Source of the DNA: Priestia aryabhattai B8W22
Lineage (GTDB): Bacteria > Bacillota > Bacilli > Bacillales > Bacillaceae_H
NCBI RefSeq assembly: GCF_000956595.1
Contig: NZ_JYOO01000039.1
Coordinates: 1-43,131 of the forward strand
Direction: 5' to 3'
DNA length: 43,131 nt
A program made the position numbers and the translations under genes. Shown here one piece after another: positions 22,599 through 30,914 of this stretch (positions are counted from its first letter, which is position 1; each line of letters opens with the position of its first letter). The notes under the pieces were generated by a model that saw only the letters and a program-made list of their open reading frames with translations, was not told the DNA's origin and did not search any database.

Positions 22599-23915
22599 AT
22601 CCTAGCATTATATCTTCGTTTGGATAACGAACGGCTTCACGCTTTTGCTTAGATAATGAAAACGCAAGCGTTAATGGACCCACTTTTCCTAAAAACATGA
22701 TAAAGATAATAATCACGCGTCCAAAGTACGAAAGTTCAGGAGTCGCTCCCATCGATAAACCTACTGTTCCAAACGCAGAAACAACTTCAAACATAATTTT
22801 TACAAACGGCAGGTTTTCCGAAATATTCAACAGGAAGATGGCTCCAAACACAAATATAATTGAAATCATCGTAATGGCTAGGGCCTTAAACACATGAAGA
22901 GGAAGAAGACGTCTCTTTAGCAGCACAATATCTTCCCTGCTTCGTAAAAATGCCCATACAGAAAAGACAATCACCACAAACGTCGTGAGTTTGATACCGC
23001 CTCCTGTTGACGCACTTCCTGCACCAATGAACATTAACAAAACCATTAAAAAGACCGTTGCGTCATGCAGGTGAGCTAAATCAATCGTATTAAAGCCAGC
23101 GGTTCTTGTTGTTACCGCTTGAAAATAAGAAGCCCATACTTTGTCTCCTAATGATAAATTTCCGAGCGTATGCGAATTGCCGTACTCTAAGAAAAAATAA
23201 AAAGCATGGCAATCACGTTAATGGCGAACGTGCTGATAATCATAATTTTTGAATGCAGCGTTAGTTTTTTATACGATTTTTTCACCCACATATCAGCAAG
23301 GACGGTAAAGCCTAACCCACCAATAATGAACAAAAAAGAAATCGTTATGTTAATAATAGGATCTCCTACATACTGAACTAAGTTATCAGACAGTAGTCCA
23401 AACCCTGCGTTATTAAAAGCCGAAATCGAATGAAACAAGCTAAAGAACAGCCCCTTAGACCATCCGAATTCCGGAACCCAGCGTATCGCTAAAAAAATAA
23501 GTGCAGCAAACTCAATTAAAAATGAAAAGATGAATAACCTTTTAACTAGCAGCACAACTCCACCGACGCTCGTCTGATTTAATGCCTGCTGAACGAGCAT
23601 ACGCTCTTTAAATCCAATTTTTTTACCTAGCATCATAAAAATCAGCACGGCAAATGACATAATGCCAAGACCGCCTATTTGAATTAACAGCATAATAATC
23701 GTTTGACCGATGACGGTAAAACGCGTGCCTGTATCTACGACGGCTAAACCGGTTACTGTCATAGCGGAAGTAGACGTAAAAAGGGCGTCTACCCACCGAA
23801 TTGGCTCGGTGGTAGAAAAAGGCATCATCAATAGAAGAGCACCGATAATAATTCCTCCGCCAAAAATGGAGACAAGCAGCTGCGGAGGAGTGAGTTTAAT
23901 GATTTGTTTTTTCAT
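22597..23915 (-). pseudogene. ktrB: KtrB potassium channel subunit, single-base frameshift
   Basis: Membrane subunit of a Ktr K+ uptake system, a Trk/Ktr/HKT protein with four pore loops (for example STSAMTVTGLAV, and SAFGTVGLSMG near the end). The first frame (23915 to 23187) stops after IAMLFIFS; the rest continues in another frame from the FLEYGNSHTLG region. The break lies at a T6 tract on the coding strand (23192-23197). Adding one T restores LFIFFLEYG and gives 439 residues, normal for KtrB. Only a sequence error or a recent mutation fits, since both sides are well preserved. It begins three bases after ktrA. Confidence 0.88.
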
Positions 23916-23918
23916 AAG

Positions 23919-24578
23919 TTAAACTCCTTCTTCTTCAAAACGGTTCAAATCGCGATTATGTCCGATGACAATAAGCATATCTCCTTGTTCAATTATTTCA
24001 TGCGCGGTAGGCGAAATCACCATTTCCCCGTCTTTTCGCTGAAAGCCGATAATATTGCAGCCGTACTTGGCACGGATATTTAAATCAAACAGCGTTTTAT
24101 TATGAAGTTTCTTAGAGGCGACAATTTCGACAATACTATAATCCTTTGACAGTTCAATGTAATCAATGATTTTTTCTGACACCACGTGATGAGCAATCCG
24201 CTTAGCAATGTCGCGCTCAGGGTGAATGACTTTGTCCGCTCCTATTTTCTCCAGCACTTTTTGATGATACATATTCACCGCTTTTACCCATACTTGCTTA
24301 ACGCCCATATCTTTTAAAAGCATTGTTGCCAGCACGCTTGCTTCGATATCATCCCCAAACGAAATAAGAGCATGATCAACATTGCGGATACCTAGCCCTT
24401 TTAAGCTAGCTTCATCAATTGCGTTCGCCTGCACAACATATGTAGCTGAGTTGCTATATTTCTTTACTACCTCCTGATTGCGGTCAATAGCGAGCACATC
24501 CACATCCAGATTAGCAAACTCTTCAACCAAACTTCCTCCAAAACGACCTAATCCCAATACAGCAAACTGTTTTTTCAT
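23919..24578 (-). CDS. ktrA: KtrA/KtrC, nucleotide- and c-di-AMP-binding gating subunit
   Basis: A 219-residue cytosolic RCK protein. RCK_N (about 4-125) has the dinucleotide-binding GLGRFGGS and acidic end of strand 2 (LAIDRN). RCK_C (about 135-219) is the domain that binds c-di-AMP in B. subtilis KtrA and KtrC. An octameric ring of it gates KtrB. Sequence features are intermediate between B. subtilis KtrA and KtrC; the adjacent ktrB and the upstream c-di-AMP riboswitch favour ktrA. GGA precedes ATG 24578. Confidence 0.92.
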   Translation of the reverse strand: MKKQFAVLGLGRFGGSLVEEFANLDVDVLAIDRNQEVVKKYSNSATYVVQANAIDEASLKGLGIRNVDHALISFGDDIEASVLATMLLKDMGVKQVWVKAVNMYHQKVLEKIGADKVIHPERDIAKRIAHHVVSEKIIDYIELSKDYSIVEIVASKKLHNKTLFDLNIRAKYGCNIIGFQRKDGEMVISPTAHEIIEQGDMLIVIGHNRDLNRFEEEGV

Positions 24579-24666
24579 AATGTATTTATTCCTTTCTTCA
24601 ACTGCTGTGTGTTCTCTTAGCTTATACTTTTTCTAAAAAATTACATCTTTTTCTTAAAAAAAGCGC

Positions 24667-24698
24667 AAAAAAACACAGGAAGGCTCCTGTGTTTTTTT
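24667..24698 (-). terminator. Riboswitch expression-platform terminator upstream of ktrA
   Basis: ACACAGGA-(AGGC)-TCCTGTGT, then six T on the minus strand, directly follows the c-di-AMP aptamer and precedes ktrA. It is the expected OFF structure. Confidence 0.85.
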
Positions 24699-24705
24699 AC
24701 ACTCT

Positions 24706-24838
24706 TCCCCCTCAAAACGCTTGCGAAGTTAGCTGTCGGGTTCGGGTTTTAAGAGTAACCCTACCTTTTTAAGGATTCACCCCAGAGCACAATATGTGCG
24801 TAAATAATGGGTCCTCCGCTCCGTAATGGATTAAGCGA
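24706..24838 (-). ncRNA. c-di-AMP riboswitch (ydaO-yuaA class) controlling ktrAB
   Basis: Conserved aptamer blocks occur in order on the minus strand: TCGCTTAATCC, CGGAGGACCCA, GGGGTGAATCC, AGGGT, CCGAACCCGACAGCTAAC and CGCAAGCG, with the closing P1 pairing of CGCTT and AAGCG. A terminator follows. In B. subtilis the same class sits upstream of ktrAB, and c-di-AMP binding shuts expression. The same ligand also inhibits the Ktr protein, giving two levels of control. Confidence 0.93.
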
Positions 24839-24962
24839 TTTTTATTCAAATGTCTATGTTCTATTTTTTAGAATAATCGATTCGATTCATGATACGTTTC
24901 ACTTCACGAAAGCTATCTTACTCCTGTGGATTTTGTCTGTCAAGATATTTTTAAGGAAGACA

Positions 24963-25421
24963 TTACTTGCGCTGCAAACTGCAAAAATCATATAAATCTA
25001 AACTGACAATCAGTTTATGAAATTGATCAAACAAATTAATAACAGCCAAAAGCTCTAACAGCTGCGTATCACTGTAAAATTTCTTTAATTGATTCATATC
25101 AGCATCCGTCAAATCCCTTGGACGCACCCGGTATACATCAATAAATCGAAACAGCAGTCGATCTTTTTCTTCAATTTCTTCTTCTCTTAATACTTTTTGA
25201 TTAAGCGTCTCATCACCTACATATGACATGCTCATACACGTCTCACAGCCATTCACACCTGCTAGATAAAGCCTGATTTTTTCCTTTGTCTCTCTTTTTA
25301 CTATATCGCTGTTCCAAAGCTTGTCGTATAGCTCATCATACAACCTTTTTACATGCGGAATTAAATTTAGTGCTTTTTCAAAATTTGTTCCCTCTTCGTT
25401 TGTTAACAAAACTCTTGCCAT
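24963..25421 (-). CDS. AhpD/carboxymuconolactone-decarboxylase-like protein
   Basis: A 152-residue all-helical protein with a CxxC pair (GCETCMSMSY, about residues 60-64) in the place used by AhpD-fold peroxidase reductases. The downstream His of classical AhpD (CxxCxxxH) is replaced by Tyr. The fold is also used by unrelated CMD proteins, so a redox role is only suggested. GGAG precedes ATG 25421. It is divergent from an Lrp-family gene that could regulate it. Confidence 0.65.
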   Translation of the reverse strand: MARVLLTNEEGTNFEKALNLIPHVKRLYDELYDKLWNSDIVKRETKEKIRLYLAGVNGCETCMSMSYVGDETLNQKVLREEEIEEKDRLLFRFIDVYRVRPRDLTDADMNQLKKFYSDTQLLELLAVINLFDQFHKLIVSLDLYDFCSLQRK

Positions 25422-25541
25422 TTTTTACTCACTCCTTTTTAATTATTATAGTAAGAAAAATAGAAATTTCAGATAACATATAAAACATATTATCTTCTGT
25501 TACTAATCAAATGAAACGTTAATAAGAAAGAAGGTTTCCAA

Positions 25542-25997
25542 TTGAAAATTGATGAAATTGATTTATCGATTTTGCAGGCGCTGCAGCAAAACAGCCGTCT
25601 TTCCTTAAGAGAGCTAGGAAAACAAATTAACCTGTCTCCTCCTTCAGTGGCAGAGCGAGTAAGACAGCTAGAGAGCTTTGGTGTTATAAAAGGATATACA
25701 ATCGATATTGATTATGAAAAGCTGCAGTTGCCCGTGTCTTGTTTTATTGAAGTAACCATGAAAAACGGAGAGCACGAGCGTTTTAAACGATTTATTTCTC
25801 AGTATCCGTATGCTTTATTCTGTGAACGCATCGCCGGGCAAGCCTGCTTTATTACAAAGCTTCAGCTTCCTCACCTGCACGTACTCGAACAATTTATTAA
25901 TGAAATTACACCTTATGCCAAAACGATTTCACACATCGCCCTTTCCCATGTAGAGATGTCTTCTGCATTATTGAGTCATTTAAAAGATGAAAAGTGA
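25542..25997 (+). CDS. Lrp/AsnC-family transcriptional regulator
   Basis: A 151-residue feast/famine regulator. The N-terminal winged helix (DEIDLSILQALQQNSRLSLR, then LSPPSVAERVRQLE) is followed by the RAM ligand-binding domain (about 65-145). Start is TTG 25542 with AGAAGG upstream; no better start exists. LrpC and AzlB of B. subtilis are relatives of similar size. It is divergently transcribed from the AhpD-like gene across a 120-base interval, the usual arrangement for a local regulator. Effector unknown. Confidence 0.9.
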   Translation: MKIDEIDLSILQALQQNSRLSLRELGKQINLSPPSVAERVRQLESFGVIKGYTIDIDYEKLQLPVSCFIEVTMKNGEHERFKRFISQYPYALFCERIAGQACFITKLQLPHLHVLEQFINEITPYAKTISHIALSHVEMSSALLSHLKDEK

Positions 25998-26265
25998 TTG
26001 AAACGTAATGAAAGCAGTCTACTCTAAAAGCAAACAATAGGATAAATATGCTCGTATGAATCACTTTTGACACCGCTGTTGATTTCCGTACCAGGCTTCG
26101 CTTTCCGCTTTTCCTGCAGGAGTCTTCGCCTTGCCCTCCAATCAACAGCTAGAAGCAACTAAATAGATGAAACATACGTTCACCATACTAACGAAAAAAT
26201 CCGAACGATTCATCGTTCGGATTTTCTTTCTACTAAACTACTTTTGTCCCAGCCTCTTTTATTCG
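25993..26265. repeat. Hairpin-bearing intergenic repeat, copy 2 (composite)
   Basis: It begins at the stop of the Lrp gene with GTGATTGAAACGTAATGAAA, like the left end of copy 3. It ends CTAAACTACTTTTGTCCCAGC, like copy 1. Inside are the shared CAACAGCTAGAAGC and the perfect hairpin ATCCGAACGAT/ATCGTTCGGAT (26199-26222). It also carries an embedded palindromic element (26075-26149). Confidence 0.7.
26075..26149. repeat. Palindromic Bacillus-type intergenic element nested in repeat copy 2
   Basis: GCTGTTGATT at 26075-26084 and AATCAACAGC at 26140-26149 are perfect ten-base terminal inverted repeats. Between them lies the GC-richer CTTCGCTTTCCGC...CTGCAGGAGTCTTCGCC core that I recall from intergenic repeats of several Bacillus species. 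This appears to be a shortened copy. Confidence 0.65.
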
Positions 26266-26279
26266 TCCAACAGCATAAA

Positions 26280-26306
26280 AAATAACCCTCCAAAGCTGGA
26301 GGGTAT
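26280..26306 (-). terminator. Second hairpin downstream of the lipoprotein gene
   Basis: ACCCTCCA-AAGC-TGGAGGGT. On the minus strand it is followed by TATTTTTT. It makes a tandem arrangement with the hairpin at 26378-26413. Confidence 0.65.
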
Positions 26307-26370
26307 AAATTTTCCGAATAATGAAAGTTTTACAACTTCATTTTATCAGGTGCCGACATTTCTGTCTACT

Positions 26371-26413
26371 TAAAAATGTAAAAGAGCTCTCTATTAATAG
26401 AAAGCTCTTTTAC
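26371..26413 (-). terminator. Terminator of the htrB-lipoprotein operon
   Basis: GTAAAAGAGCT and AGCTCTTTTAC, extended by TCTAT/ATAGA, form a long stem 40 bases beyond the stop. A T-rich tail follows on the minus strand. Confidence 0.75.
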
Positions 26414-26454
26414 CTGCTTGTTTTTTGAAAACAATCAATCTATATAAAAGGGAA

Positions 26455-27357
26455 CTACCTAAGGTTGAAAGTCACGTGAAACCTTGGCAGTTCATCCTGG
26501 ATATACCGGTTGATATGATTCAAAACAAGTTCTTTCATCATTTCTTCTTTGACTTCTGATTCCGTTTTTTTATCTTTTTGTTTTAAAATAAGAATATAAT
26601 AGACTTTACCCATTTTAATAGGCTCACTACTCTCTCCGATGTGCTGTTTTTTTAAAACATCTATAAAAGAGGGAGATAGACTTGAAAGCTTTAGATTATC
26701 ATCATTCTCTATTGTGCTGATTGTCTGAACATCAGCATATTTTTTTTGAACGTCTTGAACCGATGTTACCTTTTTCAGTTCAGCCGCAACGACATCGGCA
26801 TCATGTAAAGTCGGGAAAGCCAGCCGCGTAAAAGATACGCGTGTTAGATCGTTTTCAATACGTTTATAGTAAGCAGTTAGTTCATCAGACGTAATTTGTT
26901 TACGGAAATATTCTTCTAATTTAAATTGATTCGTTAGCTGGCCGGTTACATCACTAGAACGAATATTTAACACTTCATAACCTTGTTTTCTTGTATCCAG
27001 GTCATATGAGCGTTTAATTTGCTTCCACATATCCTCGACTTGTTTTTGTACTTTATCACTCGTCTTTGGATGCGAAATTAAGATTTTTTGCATAACAAGC
27101 TGCCGCAATAACTCTTTGCGGTAGCTTGTATCATTTAGCGGGGCATCTGGATTTAAGAACCCTTCAACGGCTAAAAAACGGTTGAATTCTGCTCCTGTCA
27201 CCTTGCCTCCCTCATACGCTGCCACTCCTTTGGCAGAAGATAGCTGACTAATTTCTACAGAAGGAAACATCGTGTTTGAATGCTTCTCTCCGCATCCTGC
27301 CAAAAATCCGAACGCTGTTAATACTGCTAGCAGCAGCTTTAACGGTGTTGAACTCAT
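26455..27357 (-). CDS. Foldase-like lipoprotein (SurA/PrsA-type) coupled to htrB
   Basis: A 300-residue lipoprotein: type II signal peptide with lipobox LAGC (Cys 22), then a SurA_N-like helical region (residues about 45-165: GGKVTGAEFNRFL, LLRQLVMQKILI) and a C-terminal part resembling a parvulin-linked segment. The PrsA family has about 280-300 residues; the parvulin catalytic pattern is not evident, so chaperone activity without isomerase is possible. Its ATG overlaps the htrB stop by ATGA, so production is coupled to the protease. That places a chaperone candidate inside the CssRS-controlled operon. Confidence 0.7.
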   Translation of the reverse strand: MSSTPLKLLLAVLTAFGFLAGCGEKHSNTMFPSVEISQLSSAKGVAAYEGGKVTGAEFNRFLAVEGFLNPDAPLNDTSYRKELLRQLVMQKILISHPKTSDKVQKQVEDMWKQIKRSYDLDTRKQGYEVLNIRSSDVTGQLTNQFKLEEYFRKQITSDELTAYYKRIENDLTRVSFTRLAFPTLHDADVVAAELKKVTSVQDVQKKYADVQTISTIENDDNLKLSSLSPSFIDVLKKQHIGESSEPIKMGKVYYILILKQKDKKTESEVKEEMMKELVLNHINRYIQDELPRFHVTFNLR

Positions 27358-28637
27358 CCATTGTTATCCTGCTGTGCTGAAAGCTTCAGAGAAATGGTTT
27401 GTTTTTTTCCATTTCGGTACACGTCTAATTTTACCGTGTCTCCTACTTTGCGTTTTGTATATAGATATTGACGTAAATCACTGGATGTTTTGACTTCATT
27501 TCCATCGATGGCAACAATCACGTCTTTTGATTGTAAACCTGCATCAGAAGCAGAAGAGAACGGTTCAACCGTCGTTACGACAACTCCTTCAGACGTATCG
27601 CTTGTTAGGCCTAGCTGATCTTGTTTTGTTGCAGCTGAAAGCTGACCTACATCTTGAAGACCTACCCCCATATACGGACGCGTTATTTTTCCGTTTTTCA
27701 TCAGCTGTTCAATCGTCGGCTGCACTTCATCACTTGGAAGAGCAAAGCCAATGCCTTCTACATTGTCTTCTGAAATTTTCATACTGTTGATACCAACTAC
27801 TTCACCGGAAGAATTGATCAAGGCACCGCCGCTGTTTCCTGGATTAATCGCCGCATCCGTTTGAATTGCGTCTACGTTCCAATTCTCTGAAATAGGGACA
27901 GAGCGTTTTGCTGCGCTCACGATACCTTGTGTGACCGTACGAGAAAATTGTTCACCAAGAGGGTTACCGATTGCAAGAACCGTTTCACCCGCCACTAAAT
28001 CTGATGATTTTCCGAACTTCGCCACTTGTTCAACATTTTTATCGGACATTTCAAGCACCGCTAAATCCGTTAGCGCATCAGCTCCGACAATTTTAGCTTT
28101 TTCTTTTTGCCCATTTGAAAGTGACACTTCTACTTCGCTTGCGCCGTCAATAACGTGGTTATTGGTCACAACGTATGCTTTTCCATTTTCTTTTTTGAAA
28201 ATAACACCGGAACCCGTTCCTGCTTCTTGCGTTTGAGTATCTCCAGAAAATGGATTTGTTTGCTGCTGGATATTGTTCACGCCTACAACAGCGGCTGATA
28301 CTTTATTTACAACTGAAACAAGATCTGACTGATTCACGGTTGTGCTTACTGTTCGAGGCGTTGTGCTCGTTGTTGTTGCGGTCTGAGTCTGCGTTGTTTG
28401 ATTCGTTTGATTCGCTGTTTGCGTATCCGCTGAATCCATTAACCCTAGCTGCGGAGCGCCGTATAGCACAATTCCTCCCCCTAGTACTGCTCCGGCGATG
28501 GAAGATGCGATCACTGGAAATAAGCGTCTTTTTGGAGGCTGTGACGACGATGAAGGCTGATACTGATCATAGCGCTGCTGGCGATTTTCATATTCTTCTT
28601 TTCGTTCTTCCTCTCTTTCATAATCACGTGGATCCAT
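27354..28637 (-). CDS. htrB: HtrB (YvtA)-like membrane-anchored serine protease
   Basis: A 427-residue HtrA/DegP-type quality-control protease. A charged cytoplasmic N-terminus (1-38) and one transmembrane helix (about 41-60) precede a Thr/Gln-rich linker. The trypsin-like domain has H161 (VVTNNHVIDGA), D191 (ALTDLAVLEM) and S269 (INPGNSGGALIN); a single PDZ domain follows (about 330-420). ATG 28637 follows AAAGGAG. B. subtilis has three paralogues; divergence from cssRS identifies this one as HtrB. Tandem octamer-like CssR sites lie upstream. Confidence 0.93.
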   Translation of the reverse strand: MDPRDYEREEERKEEYENRQQRYDQYQPSSSSQPPKRRLFPVIASSIAGAVLGGGIVLYGAPQLGLMDSADTQTANQTNQTTQTQTATTTSTTPRTVSTTVNQSDLVSVVNKVSAAVVGVNNIQQQTNPFSGDTQTQEAGTGSGVIFKKENGKAYVVTNNHVIDGASEVEVSLSNGQKEKAKIVGADALTDLAVLEMSDKNVEQVAKFGKSSDLVAGETVLAIGNPLGEQFSRTVTQGIVSAAKRSVPISENWNVDAIQTDAAINPGNSGGALINSSGEVVGINSMKISEDNVEGIGFALPSDEVQPTIEQLMKNGKITRPYMGVGLQDVGQLSAATKQDQLGLTSDTSEGVVVTTVEPFSSASDAGLQSKDVIVAIDGNEVKTSSDLRQYLYTKRKVGDTVKLDVYRNGKKQTISLKLSAQQDNNG

Positions 28638-28718
28638 GAAAAACACTCCTTTTAACGTAGCAAATTTTATGTTATCTATACTATAAAATAAAAGTTTGGG
28701 ATAAGTATCAAAACAATA

Positions 28719-28735
28719 TGTGAAATTGTGAAAAA
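28719..28735 (-). promoter_or_regulatory. Candidate CssR box (tandem TTTTCACA-like octamers) in front of htrB
   Basis: On the minus strand TTTTTCACAATTTCACA holds two TTTCACA units nine bases apart, about 85 bases upstream of htrB. It resembles the tandem octamers reported upstream of B. subtilis htrA and htrB and needed for CssR control. The divergent cssR -10 box (TATAAT, 28761-28766) is close, so both directions could be controlled. Confidence 0.55.
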
Positions 28736-28859
28736 TTTCTTTATAACAGCAAACACGTAGTATAATAGCGGGTACATAGACCTTTAAAGAAACGCCCATA
28801 GATGGCGTAATGTGCTTCATTTACCTTAATTTTCATATATTCAGAGGAAGGTGTCAAAT

Positions 28860-29531
28860 TTGAGCTTTACACTATATTTAGTAGAGGATGAACAAAATTT
28901 AAACGAAGTTTTAACCCTTTACCTTCAAAAAGAAGGCTGGGACGTTCGCTCATTTTTTAACGGCACGGACGCAAAAGAAATGATTGCAGCTCCTCCGCAT
29001 CTGTGGATTTTAGATATTATGCTGCCTGACATTGACGGGTATCAGCTTATTCGCGAAATCAAGCAGCAAACGCCACAGGTGCCTGTTATTTTCATTTCAG
29101 CACGCGATGCCGATATTGACCGAGTTCTTGGACTTGAAATGGGCAGCGACGACTATTTATCAAAACCTTTTTTGCCGCGTGAACTAGTTATTCGAGCAAA
29201 CAAACTGCTAAACCTCGTATATGGTTCCAATCAAAAGAAAACCGATACCATTACGCTGACTCCTTATGAAATCGATTTACATACGCGTACAGTCAGTGAA
29301 AATGGAAAACCGATTGATTTGACGTCTAAAGAATTTGATTTTCTTGTCACTATCTCAAAAGACCTTGGACAGGCTTTTTCACGGGAGCAGCTGCTGAATC
29401 TCATTTGGGGAGAAGATTATTTCGGCACAGACCGAGTGGTGGATGATTTAGTAAGGCGCGTACGTAAAAAAATGCCGCAAGCACGAATTGAAACAATTTA
29501 CGGATACGGATACCGGATGATGAAAGCATGA
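28860..29531 (+). CDS. cssR: CssR secretion-stress response regulator
   Basis: A 223-residue OmpR-family regulator. The receiver has phospho-acceptor D52 in LWILDIMLPD and the Lys of SKPF; the C-terminal winged helix includes LTSKEFDFLV and DYFGTDRVVDDLVRRVRKKM. PHLWILDIMLPD and PVIFISARDADIDRVLGLE are near-identical to B. subtilis CssR. The preferred start is TTG 28860, giving MSFTLYLVEDE like B. subtilis MSYTIYLVEDE, with GAGGAAGG six bases or so upstream. GTG 28851 would touch the ribosome site. Overlaps cssS by ATGA. Confidence 0.95.
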   Translation: MSFTLYLVEDEQNLNEVLTLYLQKEGWDVRSFFNGTDAKEMIAAPPHLWILDIMLPDIDGYQLIREIKQQTPQVPVIFISARDADIDRVLGLEMGSDDYLSKPFLPRELVIRANKLLNLVYGSNQKKTDTITLTPYEIDLHTRTVSENGKPIDLTSKEFDFLVTISKDLGQAFSREQLLNLIWGEDYFGTDRVVDDLVRRVRKKMPQARIETIYGYGYRMMKA

Positions 29532-30877
29532 AAAACAAGTCTCTTGCATTTCAAATTTGGCTCGTCATCTCCGGTATTTTACTGCTTATTTCAATTTTGC
29601 TCGCTATTTTATTCCCAACGACGCTCAGGCAGTTCTTCACGAATGAAATTTATACCACTATCGAAAATGAACAGCATATTTTAAAAGAATACGGCCTGCC
29701 AAGCCGCTCAGGTGAATACTACTTTAGCAATGAAGACAGTGAACCAACACTTGGCAATCGAACCGTGGATCATATTTTATTGCCTGAACACGCGGATATC
29801 TCTTATTTTTCATCACGGGTGTTGCCTCAAGACTTTTTGAGAAAAGCACAGGAAGATGCAATCAGTCAGCGAAAAATTGTCGCTCGCTATGAAAAAGATC
29901 TCGGCAACCGGACGCTTTTTTACGTGATTCGAAAAGTAAGCGTAAACGGACAGCCTGCTTTTTTGCTTTCATTTTCCTGGGATACGTATCGCAACGCGCT
30001 CACTTCTACTCTTTTTAAGCAACTGCTTCTTGTAATTTCAATTGTATTTCTATTCAGCTGGCTTCCATCTATTTGGCTGTCAAGATACTTAAGCAAGCCG
30101 CTTGTATCGCTTGAAAAAGATGTAAAAAAAATCGCCGAACAAAATTGGCATGAGCCTGTTACAGTCAACCGTTCCGATGAAATCGGCAAGCTAGGCGCGT
30201 CCATCGAGCAAATGCGCAAAAGGCTCGTATCTAAAGATGAAGCACAGCAAACGCTGCTTCAAAATATTTCACACGATTTAAAAACACCGGTAATGGTTAT
30301 TCAAAGCTACGCTCAGTCGATTCAAGACGGCATTTATCCAAAAGGTGATTTATCTCAAACGTTAAAAGTCATTGAAGATGAATCCAAAAATCTTGAGAAA
30401 AAAATCCGCGATTTGCTTTACTTAACCAAGCTTGACTATATGTCCACTCACCAGCTTGCACAAGACGACTTTGATTTTACTGCTCTTCTTCATGAAGTAG
30501 TGGATCGCTTGCGGTGGAGGCGCCCTGAAATACAGTGGGAATTTGACGACGCAAACGCAACGATTAAAGGAGACAAAGAGCTGTGGACAAAAGTCCTTGA
30601 AAATGTACTCGATAATCAGCTGCGCTATGCCGATACGAAGGTTTCACTTTCGCTTGCTAAACACCAAACGAACGTTCAATGTACAATCAGCAACGATGGT
30701 CCGCCAATTGATCAAAGCGTGCTTGAACACTTGTTTGAACCATTTAAAAAAGGAGCAAACGGTGAATTCGGTATTGGTTTAAGTATCGTAAAGCGTATTG
30801 TTACGATGCACGATGCAGCAATTACGGCTGAAAACACAGACACCGGAGTGACGTTTTCACTTACTATTCCTATATAA
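29528..30877 (+). CDS. cssS: CssS secretion-stress sensor histidine kinase
   Basis: A 449-residue membrane kinase with two transmembrane helices (about 9-30 and 164-184). They enclose an extracytoplasmic domain that senses misfolded secretory proteins. A HAMP region (about 185-237) and the H-box (NISHDLKTPV, phosphorylated H249) follow. The ATPase part has N, G1 and G2 boxes (ENVLDNQLRYAD, FGIGLSIVKRI). It partners CssR, from which it is translated by an ATGA overlap. Length equals that of B. subtilis CssS (451). Confidence 0.94.
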   Translation: MKNKSLAFQIWLVISGILLLISILLAILFPTTLRQFFTNEIYTTIENEQHILKEYGLPSRSGEYYFSNEDSEPTLGNRTVDHILLPEHADISYFSSRVLPQDFLRKAQEDAISQRKIVARYEKDLGNRTLFYVIRKVSVNGQPAFLLSFSWDTYRNALTSTLFKQLLLVISIVFLFSWLPSIWLSRYLSKPLVSLEKDVKKIAEQNWHEPVTVNRSDEIGKLGASIEQMRKRLVSKDEAQQTLLQNISHDLKTPVMVIQSYAQSIQDGIYPKGDLSQTLKVIEDESKNLEKKIRDLLYLTKLDYMSTHQLAQDDFDFTALLHEVVDRLRWRRPEIQWEFDDANATIKGDKELWTKVLENVLDNQLRYADTKVSLSLAKHQTNVQCTISNDGPPIDQSVLEHLFEPFKKGANGEFGIGLSIVKRIVTMHDAAITAENTDTGVTFSLTIPI

Positions 30878-30880
30878 ACT

Positions 30881-30914
30881 AAAAAAGCAAGGGAGTCGAA
30901 TCCCTTGCTTTTTT
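30881..30914. terminator. Bidirectional terminator between cssS and the D-cysteine desulfhydrase gene
   Basis: GCAAGGGA and TCCCTTGC form the stem, with six A and six T on the two sides. Confidence 0.9.

Noticed and set aside
28250-28639. Plus-strand ORF opposite htrB
   Set aside because: Antisense shadow with no start signals; htrB has all catalytic residues.
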